7,703 nt of DNA from Clostridiales bacterium (GCA_021203285.1 JAJQBM010000074.1:1-7703); one strand, 5' to 3'; shown: positions 1 through 6,886, counted from the first letter of the stretch. Notes: a model not told the origin generated them from the letters alone. Numbers and translations: made by a program.

Positions 1-1514
1 GCTCCCACCGTGTACAATCCCGGTATCGGCTCCAGATTCTTGTCCAGAAGGCGGAAATCATCATCCGTATGGAGACCGGTCATCTGCCCGATCTGCGTGC
101 TTCTGTCAGCCCAGTTTACCGGCTGTATCTTTGTGATGCGCCCATAAAACGGTCCTTCCTCCACCGGCAGCAGCTCCTCCGGATCCTTCCCGAAATCAGA
201 ATCGTACTTTTGACGGCACATCCGGTTGTAGCGCTCAATCGAAGCAAGCCATGTCTCCTTTGCCTTTCCGCTATAGCCCAGATAACCCGCCAGCTCATCC
301 AGCGTTTCCGCACCATAACATACCGCCTGCTCCCGCTCGGACAGAGACAGATTCCGCACAGCGTATCCCTCCGCACCGTGCGCCACGACATGGGACATGT
401 CCTCCTCGACCTGCGCAATGAACTCGGGTCTTCCAAAATCCGGGCTGCCATGGTGTACGCCGCACAGCTGGGTCTGCTTCTTCCAGTTTCGATCGGTTAC
501 CATGGTGAAAAATCCGCCCGGCTGCCGTTCCAGCGCCGGCGGCAGGGCATAGGGTACCGATTCATTGACAAAACGCTTTCCCTGCGCATTGAGCAGCAAA
601 AACGCAGTCTTTCCAAAAGGACGGCTTCCCTCCTCCGGCATACGGCTTGAAATAAGATTGACCGGCGTGTTATCCAGATGCGCTCCGGCCCACAGGGCAA
701 GACGCAGCCCGGCGTCGCCGAAATTTCCCAGACAGAGCGCCACGCCGCGATGCGCGATAAATCTGGTATAGCTTCCGTCCGGATTCTTTGCCAGCGCTCC
801 CGTCACAGATCCCTTCTCGTCCTGTGTCAGCAAAACGACCCGCCTGCCGAAATACCACTCCGCGCCAAGCTCCTGCGTTCGTTTCAGGACAATTTTACAG
901 ATATCCTTCAGTCTGGAAAACTTCCCGATCGGATAATCGATATCCCTAGTGTCTACCATCTTTCCGCGAAACTGGATCGTCGCTGCCCATGTACGATACC
1001 CGCCCCGTGCAATCGGATAGGTCGGATTGCCGTAAGCCTGATGGATATTATATTGATCCGGATCCAGAATATCACTGTCCTTCGGGATCAATGAAAGCAG
1101 ATGGTCTAACGCCTCTCCGGAATTGCGGACATACTTTTCAATAAGCCGATGATTATTCCGATACACTGCGCAGCGGTCGAACTCTTCAATGATATCATCC
1201 AAATTATAGCCTCCGAAGCCGCGCGCTGTCAGGAACCGCGAGTTAAATGTCCCAATCTGTTCGCCGATCCATGTCATCTTCTCCTCTGTGCGCCGTTCTA
1301 CAACCGCAACCCGCGCGCCTCCCTCACAGGCAGCCAGTGCGGTGTGCAGTCCGGCGTGTCCGCCTCCCAGAACAAGCACATCGGTCTCGACTTCCTCCGT
1401 AATCAGCTTCTCATCAATGACCGGGGGCTTCCCCGGAAATGTACCCTGAAACTCTGCCGCCGGCTGTTCCTCAAACAAACCCTCCGGCGGATATCCTCTT
1501 CCTTCTTTTGCCAT
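1..1514 (-). CDS. FAD-dependent oxidoreductase, fumarate-reductase/succinate-dehydrogenase flavoprotein-like, 3' end outside the window
   Basis: I translated 504 uninterrupted codons from the ATG at 1514; the frame is still open at the window edge. After a 40-residue leader with no signal peptide or Tat motif comes the FAD Rossmann loop DVLVLGGGHAGLHTALAA (GGGHAG at 50-55) with the acidic end of strand 2 at Glu73. Later come LCLGNFGDAGLRLALWAGA, NAQGKRFVNES, SIERYNRMCRQKYDSDFGKD and finally PIPGLYTVG, the family's C-terminal FAD motif. About 50 residues should remain, judged from the matching part of the gene at 6936. No heme CXXCH motif is visible. As in that gene, the HHTMGG motif of fumarate reductases is absent (STQIGQMTGLHTDD here), so an alternative C=C/C-C redox substrate is likely. 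The gap to the upstream stop is only 12 bases and is filled by AAGGAGGT, so it is probably co-expressed and translationally coupled with the OYE-type enzyme. Confidence 0.88.
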   Translation of the reverse strand, partial: MAKEGRGYPPEGLFEEQPAAEFQGTFPGKPPVIDEKLITEEVETDVLVLGGGHAGLHTALAACEGGARVAVVERRTEEKMTWIGEQIGTFNSRFLTARGFGGYNLDDIIEEFDRCAVYRNNHRLIEKYVRNSGEALDHLLSLIPKDSDILDPDQYNIHQAYGNPTYPIARGGYRTWAATIQFRGKMVDTRDIDYPIGKFSRLKDICKIVLKRTQELGAEWYFGRRVVLLTQDEKGSVTGALAKNPDGSYTRFIAHRGVALCLGNFGDAGLRLALWAGAHLDNTPVNLISSRMPEEGSRPFGKTAFLLLNAQGKRFVNESVPYALPPALERQPGGFFTMVTDRNWKKQTQLCGVHHGSPDFGRPEFIAQVEEDMSHVVAHGAEGYAVRNLSLSEREQAVCYGAETLDELAGYLGYSGKAKETWLASIERYNRMCRQKYDSDFGKDPEELLPVEEGPFYGRITKIQPVNWADRSTQIGQMTGLHTDDDFRLLDKNLEPIPGLYTVG

Positions 1515-1518
1515 AGCA

Positions 1519-1526
1519 ACCTCCTT
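1519..1526 (-). promoter_or_regulatory. Ribosome binding site AAGGAGGT of the last flavoprotein
   Basis: This site occupies most of the 12-base gap between the TAG of the OYE-type gene (1529-1527) and the ATG at 1514. Ribosomes ending on the upstream gene would cover it, so the two genes are probably coupled in translation. Confidence 0.85.
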
Positions 1527-3449
1527 CTATATATCCAGCGCTGCGTAATAACCTGTATGCACCGCGCCTCTCACATTTGAAACCCGAACACAGTACCCGA
1601 CAGGGATGACCTGCTCCGCGGCATCCTGCATCTCAAAAAACACATCCAGCTTCGGCTGCATCCCAACCGCGATGACGACCGTATCTGCTGTAACCGTATG
1701 TTCCTCACCGTCCTGTATGTAACAGACATTCTGCGGCGTCAGATCCGTACACTTCGCCTCATTCAGCACCGTAGCGCCCTGCAGCCTCGCGTCGATGGCC
1801 TCTCCTACCGGATCATTGGCATCCGCGTGAATCCGGTCAGACATCTCCACCAGCGTCACCTCCCGTCCTGCCTGATTGAAGAACAGCGCCAGCTCACATC
1901 CGACCATGTTGCCTCCGACCACAACCACTCTTTGTCCCACAGCGTCCGGATTACGGTAAGCCTCCTCCGCCGTGATCACATGGATATCATCCTTTCCCGG
2001 CAAATCCGGAATCACAGGGGTTGCGCCAACCGCGACAATCAACGCATCCGCCTGTTCGCTCTCTATCATCGACCGATCCGCCTCCGTATTCAGCCTGACC
2101 TCAATCCCGCGCTTCATGGTCTGATGAACCAGATAATCCCGGAAACCGTGCAGCAGATATTTCGTCGGATCCTCCTCAGAGACATTCAGCAATCCTCCCA
2201 ACTCCGGATTTTTCTCGATCAGAACCACCTTACAGCCGCGATCTGCGGCAGTAATCACCGCCTCCATTCCGGCCGGGCCGCCGCCGAGAATCACCACCTT
2301 CTTTCCGGAAGCCGACGGTACGGACGACGCCAGCCGATGCTCCCGCCCGGTCCGCGGATTCACCGAACAGACAACCGTATGTGTCTTATGCATATTGCTC
2401 AGACAGTTCATGCAGCCAATGCACGGTGTAATATCCTCCGCCTGCCCGCAGCGCGCCTTGCGCGGGAACTGCGGGTCTGCAATCAGGCTGCGCCCCATCG
2501 CCACAGAATCCGCAATACCCTCCGCAATCACACGGCCCGCCGTCTCCGGATCCGAGATCGCGCCGACGATTGCAATCGGAACCTTTACCCCATGATCCTT
2601 CAGCGCTTTCGCATAGGGGAGGTTAATCGCACGCGGCCAGAAATACGTCGGAATCGTGCGCTCTTTGGAATTCGCGTCCAGTCCGGTAGAGAGATGGAGC
2701 AAATCAATTTTATCCTCAATCGCATGGACAAAGGCCAGCAGCTCCTCAAACTCCGCCGGATGCAGCGCCGGATCCACGCCTCCCATCCGATACTCAATCA
2801 TAAAATCTGGGCCGACCGCCGCACGAACCTCGTCCAGTAGCATCAGCGAAAAGCGCATCCTGTTTTCCAGACTTCCGCCGAAGCGATCTGTCCGATGATT
2901 GGTTTTCTCAGAAAGGAACTGCTCCGGTAGCCATCCATGGGCAGCATGGATCGTAACCATATCAAAGCCGCACCGCTGCATACGCGCCGCGCAGTCCGCA
3001 TACTGACGAATCGTCTGTGCAATCTTTTCCTCCGTCATCTCATGAATGACCGTGTCGTCCTTCTCCACATACGCGGACGGGCCGTAACAGAGCCTGTTTT
3101 TCGCGCCCGCATATAAGCCGCCGTAATTCAACTCAATGGAGACATGGGCTCCGCGGGAAGTCACCGCTCTGGAAAACTCGCTGAGCGCAGCCGAACCGTT
3201 GCGCCCGCGCAGATCAAAATACAGGCCGAATCCATCCTCATCCGGCTCATGATAATTGATCTCCGTGTGTCCTGCCGTCACGGAAGCCGCACCGCCCAGC
3301 GCCTTCTCCGCAAACATGTCGATGGCATAGTCAAAAATATAGTTGTCCGGGGAGAACACCCACGCGCCGATCGGCGCGGCAAGAATCCGATTCTTAAACA
3401 AATGCTTCCCTACCATAAAGGGTGAAAATAAATGTGGGTACTGAGTCAT
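1527..3449 (-). CDS. NADH:flavin oxidoreductase / 2,4-dienoyl-CoA reductase-like ene-reductase (Old Yellow Enzyme family)
   Basis: This 640-residue, multi-cofactor protein has the length and domain order of bacterial 2,4-dienoyl-CoA reductase, trimethylamine dehydrogenase and the gut BaiCD/BaiH-type enzymes. Residues 5-335 form an FMN-binding TIM barrel (LFSPFMVGKHLFKNRI; HAAHGWLPEQFLS at 168-180; NHRTDRFGGSLENR at 184-197; phosphate end AMGRSLIADP at 317-326). Cys343-X2-Cys346-X2-Cys349-X11-Cys361 would ligate a [4Fe-4S] cluster. The FAD site GGGPAG is at 389-394, and a second nucleotide-binding motif VVVVGGNMVGCELA follows. Electrons would pass from NAD(P)H through FAD and Fe-S to FMN, which reduces a C=C bond conjugated to a carbonyl. 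His168 and His171 fit the substrate-oxygen-binding pair, but the usual following Tyr is Trp173. AAGGAGGT lies six bases before the ATG. The natural substrate cannot be read from the sequence. Confidence 0.93.
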   Translation of the reverse strand: MTQYPHLFSPFMVGKHLFKNRILAAPIGAWVFSPDNYIFDYAIDMFAEKALGGAASVTAGHTEINYHEPDEDGFGLYFDLRGRNGSAALSEFSRAVTSRGAHVSIELNYGGLYAGAKNRLCYGPSAYVEKDDTVIHEMTEEKIAQTIRQYADCAARMQRCGFDMVTIHAAHGWLPEQFLSEKTNHRTDRFGGSLENRMRFSLMLLDEVRAAVGPDFMIEYRMGGVDPALHPAEFEELLAFVHAIEDKIDLLHLSTGLDANSKERTIPTYFWPRAINLPYAKALKDHGVKVPIAIVGAISDPETAGRVIAEGIADSVAMGRSLIADPQFPRKARCGQAEDITPCIGCMNCLSNMHKTHTVVCSVNPRTGREHRLASSVPSASGKKVVILGGGPAGMEAVITAADRGCKVVLIEKNPELGGLLNVSEEDPTKYLLHGFRDYLVHQTMKRGIEVRLNTEADRSMIESEQADALIVAVGATPVIPDLPGKDDIHVITAEEAYRNPDAVGQRVVVVGGNMVGCELALFFNQAGREVTLVEMSDRIHADANDPVGEAIDARLQGATVLNEAKCTDLTPQNVCYIQDGEEHTVTADTVVIAVGMQPKLDVFFEMQDAAEQVIPVGYCVRVSNVRGAVHTGYYAALDI

Positions 3450-3455
3450 CGCACA

Positions 3456-3463
3456 ACCTCCTT
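3456..3463 (-). promoter_or_regulatory. Strong ribosome binding site AAGGAGGT of the OYE-type enzyme
   Basis: A near-perfect anti-16S match lies six bases before the ATG at 3449, in the 39-base gap after the second flavoprotein. Its strength suggests high expression of this enzyme. Confidence 0.85.
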
Positions 3464-3488
3464 TTACATATCTAAAGATACCCCCGGC

Positions 3489-4463
3489 TTATTTCAATTT
3501 TATCTCCGCATAGCCCCGATATTCTTTTTTCATTTCCGCAAGCTGTTCATTACTCAGCCCGCGCTCCTTCATCATAGCGAAGCGCTCCTCCAGATTGGCC
3601 TGCAATTCAATCTGATGATCCTGCAGCCCCTGCCAGTAAAATTTGGAATGGGATTGCTGCTCATCACTGAAATCTACCGTCAGTTTTCCATCCTGTACGG
3701 CAATCTTTCCTTTAATCCCGCACAGAGGACACATCACTTCATCGGTTCCATCGACGGACAACATATCCAGATGGCATACCGGGCAGATACCGTTCACGTC
3801 TCCGCGATAAGCCGGTTTGTCTTCCCCAGAGGCAACCTCTTCAACCGCCTCTACCAGATTGCGTCCCATCTGTCTGCACCGCTCCATCAAAGCCTCATCG
3901 CCGAGGATACCGCCCCTGCGCGTCATATCATAAATGTCCAACATATCTACGATGCAATTGTTTGCCGACATTCCGAACTTTGAAATCTGTTGTGTTCCCA
4001 TGCTGACCCAGTGGTGATATCTTGATCCGCCCTGAGAAATCAAACCCAATGGTCTGGGCTTAAAAACCCGGGGATCAAGCGGCTCGCCGCCCTCCTCTTC
4101 ACGCCGCTTGCGCACACGCTTGAAATGAGCAAGATCCGTATGCGTCCGCTCAAACAGCGTAACCATGGCCGCAGGCATCCCCATGGAATACACGGCTCCT
4201 GCTATCACAATCGCATCCGCATCCAGCATCACTTCATGCAGGGCAGTGGCATCATCCGGAATAATACACTTTGTATAACTTGCTTTGCCTTCCTCAACAT
4301 TATTGAAGCAGACGGAACAATCCCTGCATCCGCTCATATTTAAATACAATCCGTTGACAAAGCCAACCTCCGCGCTCATCTTTTCCGCTTCTTTGAGCGC
4401 CAGCTTTACCATAATCTCTGAATTTCCAAGCCTATGTCCAAATGCAAGCCCTAAAATAAACAT
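3489..4463 (-). CDS. Iron-sulfur-flavoprotein-like FMN reductase-fold protein with zinc-ribbon-like motif
   Basis: This 324-residue protein is a clear paralogue of the flavoprotein at 6881, alignable almost without gaps. It has the FMN loop GHRLGNSE (9-16), then four cysteines Cys46-X2-Cys49-X2-Cys52-X13-Cys66. These resemble the [4Fe-4S] motif of archaeal/clostridial iron-sulfur flavoproteins but with a longer last spacing. Further on are GLISQGG (140-146), the signature DEALMERCRQMG, and a Cys227-X2-Cys230 / Cys245-X2-Cys248 zinc-ribbon-like pair. It ends RGYAEIKLK. An ATG at 4484 would add seven residues, but AAGGAG (4474-4479) lies inside that extension and is ten bases from the ATG at 4463. 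The 4463 start also matches the paralogue's N-terminus, so it is preferred. It has no signal peptide and is presumably cytosolic. The likely role is one- or two-electron transfer or flavin reduction serving the neighbouring enzymes; the substrate is unknown. Confidence 0.87.
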   Translation of the reverse strand: MFILGLAFGHRLGNSEIMVKLALKEAEKMSAEVGFVNGLYLNMSGCRDCSVCFNNVEEGKASYTKCIIPDDATALHEVMLDADAIVIAGAVYSMGMPAAMVTLFERTHTDLAHFKRVRKRREEEGGEPLDPRVFKPRPLGLISQGGSRYHHWVSMGTQQISKFGMSANNCIVDMLDIYDMTRRGGILGDEALMERCRQMGRNLVEAVEEVASGEDKPAYRGDVNGICPVCHLDMLSVDGTDEVMCPLCGIKGKIAVQDGKLTVDFSDEQQSHSKFYWQGLQDHQIELQANLEERFAMMKERGLSNEQLAEMKKEYRGYAEIKLK

Positions 4464-4473
4464 CTCTATGTCT

Positions 4474-4479
4474 CTCCTT
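4474..4479 (-). promoter_or_regulatory. Ribosome binding site AAGGAG of the second flavoprotein
   Basis: AAGGAG is ten bases before the ATG at 4463 and decides that start over the in-frame ATG at 4484, which would place this site inside the coding region and has no such motif before it. Confidence 0.7.
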
Positions 4480-4518
4480 CTCATACTTATTTTTGTTGCC
4501 GCTTATCTCTTCCGTACC

Positions 4519-5217
4519 TTAAGTCTGCTCGGGAGCAGCCTCCACCAGAGTCTTCTTCTTCCAACGCATCGCCAGAAAATAGCTCCATCCCAGAGCAACC
4601 GATACATACGGAGCAGCGACAGCTCCCATCCAATATCCTCTCAAACCAAGTCCGATAACCGTGCCGAAAAGAACACTCAGGCCAATCCGCGCCACGACTC
4701 CATCCATCATGGAGACAAACAAACTTAACTTGGTAGCACCGACACCCATCATTAATCCCTGCGAGGGGCCCATCAGCGCCATGGCCAGATACCCCCACAC
4801 GGCAATCTGCAGGTAAGTTACCGACAGCTCCAGAACATCTGCCTCACTGCTGAACAGCCCGAACACCATCTTCGGCATGGTCAAACAAATCGTCATAAAT
4901 GCAACTCCAAAGACAACTCCAACGAGTGCAGACCATAAAACCGCCTTTTGCGCCCGTTCCGGTTTCCGCGCACCCATATTCTGCCCTACAAAAGTAGCTG
5001 TAGCTGCCTGCAGAGCGCCGGTCACCACCTGTACCACCATGTTCAGCTTGCTTCCCACGCCATTGACAGCAGAGGCTATCACGCCATACGGGTTGACAAG
5101 ACTCTGGACAAACGACATTGATATACCCACACATAAGTTGCCGCAGCATAAAGGCAACGCCAAACGTACAATCAAACGCAATTTTTCTCCTTCAGGCAAG
5201 AAATTTCTGAAAGACAT
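4519..5217 (-). CDS. MATE-family efflux transporter, C-terminal half (frame-broken)
   Basis: This 232-residue ORF is the second six-helix bundle of a MATE (multidrug and toxic compound extrusion) exporter, an inner-membrane antiporter driven by Na+ or H+. It starts in the inter-bundle linker (SFRNFLPEGEKLRLI) and enters helix 7 at about residue 13 (LIVRLALPLCCGNL). It contains the repeat-2 version of the family motif, FVGQNMGARKPERAQKA, and ends in a basic tail. It overlaps the preceding ORF by 46 bases in a different frame. Only a weak GGA precedes its ATG, so it is probably not an independent gene: a half MATE lacks the two-bundle substrate pathway. One extra A in the A6 run at 5231-5236 would join it to the N-terminal half through PRQKKLGIRMSF. 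The gene is either interrupted in this genome or damaged by a sequencing/assembly indel. Confidence 0.85.
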   Translation of the reverse strand: MSFRNFLPEGEKLRLIVRLALPLCCGNLCVGISMSFVQSLVNPYGVIASAVNGVGSKLNMVVQVVTGALQAATATFVGQNMGARKPERAQKAVLWSALVGVVFGVAFMTICLTMPKMVFGLFSSEADVLELSVTYLQIAVWGYLAMALMGPSQGLMMGVGATKLSLFVSMMDGVVARIGLSVLFGTVIGLGLRGYWMGAVAAPYVSVALGWSYFLAMRWKKKTLVEAAPEQT

Positions 5218-6881
5218 ACGAATTCCAAGCTTTTTTGCCGTGGAATCAGGTAAATCAATGCAAAGGCGCAGCTGCAGAACTGGCTGATCACAGTGGCCAA
5301 CGCCGCTCCCGCAACACCTCTGTGCAATATAACCAGAAAAAGCAAGTCCAAAATGATATTCATCCCTGCCGTCACGGCACTGATCAGGAATGGAGCGCGG
5401 GAATCCCCCAGTCCGCGAAACACCGCGCTCACCACATTAAAAATATAATAAGGGATGAGCCCTGTGCAGCAAACCACAAAATAGGAAACCGTATTCTCAA
5501 AAACCGATGTGTCCGGATGAAGTAGCGACAACAGCGGCCGGGCAAAGACAAGTCCAATTACCGTCAATACCAACCCAAGACCAGCGCCAATCGTAATCAG
5601 GGTACCAATCGTGGCTGAAAGCTCTTCTCTCCGCTTCGCCCCAACATACTGCGAAATCAATATCTGCCCGCCGTTTCCGAGTCCTAACGCCATGGAATAG
5701 AGCAGCATGGTGAGCTGCCCTCCGATCGAGGCCGCTGACAATGCCGCGCTATCCAGATAATTCCCAATGACTGCCAGATCCACGAGGGTATAGAGGGTAT
5801 TCATCAGATTTGCCGCCATAAATGGAAGCGAGAATAAAATCAGGTTTTTCAGAATATTCCCCCGTGTCAGGTCACGAATCAATGTCAAGCCCCCCCAACT
5901 GAATTCTCTAATATTTTTTTCTGCATAACCGCGGAAGCGGTCCTTCTTATGTTCTGCATCTTCTTTTGTAATCCCTTCTCTCTTCATTTTTGCGAACATC
6001 TCATCCAGATTGCTCCGAACCTCATACTCATGCTCACTGTGTCCGCCGATCCGAATTCTCGACCGTTCGAGCTGCTCCTCCGGAAAGACAAATTTGACCT
6101 TTCCGTCCTGCATTTCCACGGTACCCTCAATGCCGCAATGCGCACAGGTAACCTTGTTGTCCCCGCTGTGCATCATCAGATTCAGATGGCAGCTCGGACA
6201 GCTGTACTCATTATACCCTTTGTATTCCGGAAATTCCTCTCCTGACAGTACTGCTTCCACAAGATTATGTCCCATTCTGCGGCAGCGCTCCATCAACGCC
6301 TCATCACACGCCGAATTGATCCGTCTGGTCATATCCCACTCATCGATCATATCCACCACATATGTCATATTCGACATGCACAGCATATTCAGGTGCTGCA
6401 GTCCCAGAGATGTCCAGCTCTTCGTCCGTGCGCCTCCCTGGGAGATCAGCCCGGCATAGCGGAATTTAAACATCCGTTTATCCACACGCTTGTCCTCCGG
6501 AATCCCGGCCGCAACCCTTTCCTCATCTGTGATCATCGCGTTAAACCGATCCATAATCAGCTTATCGGTCAGGAGACGGCACTGTGCCGGCATTCCCAAC
6601 GCCCAGACCGCGCCCCCATAGACAATCGCATCCGCATCATAGATTGCTTCATACAGCACATCCATGTCGTCCGTCTTCTTCACGCAGGTTCGCATCGGCG
6701 CCGTGCCGCGCATAAACAGCGCGTCGCATGCACCGCAGCTGTTACGCACATCGATCTTCAGGTCAAATGCCCTCAGGAAAGCAACCTGCGCTCCTTTTTC
6801 TTCCGCACCCATCAGCGCCTGCTTGACCATACACTCCGTATTGCCCATTTTTGTCCCAAAAGAAATTCCCAGTACCTTCAT
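5172..6881 (-). CDS. FMN-reductase-fold flavoprotein with zinc-ribbon-like motif, read in frame into the N-terminal half of a MATE transporter
   Basis: The 569-residue ORF as written has two unrelated parts. Residues 1-321 are a flavodoxin-like, NADPH-dependent FMN reductase/iron-sulfur flavoprotein fold: the FMN phosphate loop GTKMGNTE (9-16), Cys49-X2-Cys52-X13-Cys66, GLISQGG (144-150), and a Cys228-X2-Cys231 / Cys246-X2-Cys249 zinc-ribbon-like pair. Residues from about 334 to 550 are the first six-helix half of a MATE exporter (DLTRGNILKNLILFSLPF, then ISQYVGAK). Residues 551-569 are an out-of-frame tail. The start is set by GGAGGT five bases upstream. The paralogue at 3489-4463 ends right after its matching RGYAE motif, so the fusion is probably not the native form. 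One extra A in the A7 run at 5914-5920 would end this protein as RGYAEKKY at 324 residues. The flavoprotein part is likely a cytosolic electron carrier or reductase; its partner is unknown. Confidence 0.85.
   Translation of the reverse strand: MKVLGISFGTKMGNTECMVKQALMGAEEKGAQVAFLRAFDLKIDVRNSCGACDALFMRGTAPMRTCVKKTDDMDVLYEAIYDADAIVYGGAVWALGMPAQCRLLTDKLIMDRFNAMITDEERVAAGIPEDKRVDKRMFKFRYAGLISQGGARTKSWTSLGLQHLNMLCMSNMTYVVDMIDEWDMTRRINSACDEALMERCRRMGHNLVEAVLSGEEFPEYKGYNEYSCPSCHLNLMMHSGDNKVTCAHCGIEGTVEMQDGKVKFVFPEEQLERSRIRIGGHSEHEYEVRSNLDEMFAKMKREGITKEDAEHKKDRFRGYAEKNIREFSWGGLTLIRDLTRGNILKNLILFSLPFMAANLMNTLYTLVDLAVIGNYLDSAALSAASIGGQLTMLLYSMALGLGNGGQILISQYVGAKRREELSATIGTLITIGAGLGLVLTVIGLVFARPLLSLLHPDTSVFENTVSYFVVCCTGLIPYYIFNVVSAVFRGLGDSRAPFLISAVTAGMNIILDLLFLVILHRGVAGAALATVISQFCSCAFALIYLIPRQKSLEFVCLSEISCLKEKNCV
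5231..5236 (-). other. A6 tract where the MATE frame breaks (candidate frameshift site)
   Basis: The coding strand reads CGG CAA AAA AGC with six A. Seven would give CGG CAA AAA AAG CTT and join the two transporter halves. A -1 ribosomal slip here would have the same effect, but the heptamer is not a canonical X XXY YYZ slippery site and no stimulatory stem-loop was recognised. Confidence 0.7.
5890..5896 (-). promoter_or_regulatory. G7 tract, possible Shine-Dalgarno for the MATE gene
   Basis: Seven G residues lie seven bases before the TTG at 5882-5880. They could pair with the CCUCC of 16S rRNA through partial G:U-tolerant matching, though this is not a canonical AGGAGG. Within the fused ORF the same bases encode Trp-Gly-Gly. 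Its value depends on the two-gene interpretation of this region. Confidence 0.4.
5908..6881 (-). other. Probable native extent of the upstream flavoprotein gene if the A7 tract is read as A8
   Basis: This is an interpretation of the first part of the fused ORF. With one additional A in the run at 5914-5920, codons after GYAE become AAA AAA TAT TAG and the gene stops at 5910-5908. The result is 324 residues, identical in length to the paralogue starting at 4463. A TTG start for the MATE gene would follow after 25 bases. The reconstruction depends on an inserted base that is not in the given sequence. Confidence 0.6.
5914..5920 (-). other. A7 tract at the flavoprotein-MATE junction (candidate frameshift site)
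   Basis: On the coding strand this run reads G then seven A then TATTAG. With seven A the frame passes through into the transporter; with eight it terminates at TAG after RGYAEKKY. It is a plausible site of single-base deletion, polymerase slippage or sequencing error. Confidence 0.65.
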
Positions 6882-6886
6882 TTTCT

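Larger units (their letters stand above)
4519..5882 (-). pseudogene. MATE efflux transporter gene, interrupted by a -1 base frameshift in a poly-A tract
   Basis: This is the whole transporter locus. The likely native start is the TTG at 5882-5880, seven bases after a G7 tract (5890-5896) that can serve as a Shine-Dalgarno sequence, giving LIRDLTRGNILKN at the N-terminus. Restoring one A at 5231-5236 would give about 454 residues, the usual size of a 12-helix MATE protein (about 440-460). Both half-repeats are well conserved in family motifs, and no stop or other lesion is seen. That argues for a very recent lesion or a sequence error rather than an old pseudogene. Placement between two redox flavoprotein genes suggests export of a metabolite or substrate of this pathway, which is inference. 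Confidence 0.7.

Noticed and set aside
69..1580. Several plus-strand open frames of 138-193 codons and short minus-strand frames.
   Set aside because: All overlap the continuous 504-codon FAD flavoprotein frame, which carries clear family motifs from its GGGHAG loop to PIPGLYTVG.
1698..2840. A 380-codon open frame on the plus strand.
   Set aside because: It lies wholly antisense to the well-supported OYE-family gene, is rich in Arg, His and Leu in the manner of antisense translations, and shows no family motif or ribosome binding site.
3469..3480. A short palindrome (TATCT-AA-AGATA) in the gap before the OYE-type gene.
   Set aside because: Five-base A/T-rich arms with a two-base loop are too weak for a terminator, no U-tract follows, and there is no second copy to suggest an operator.
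5225..5240. Programmed -1 ribosomal frameshifting at the A6 run.
   Set aside because: The heptamer in the reading frame does not fit X XXY YYZ and no downstream stem-loop was recognised. A simple indel explains it better, though recoding is not excluded.
5877..5892. A TTGACA hexamer on the coding strand near the MATE start, resembling a -35 element.
   Set aside because: No TATAAT-like -10 sequence occurs at 16-18 bases from it, and the site is within a closely packed operon.
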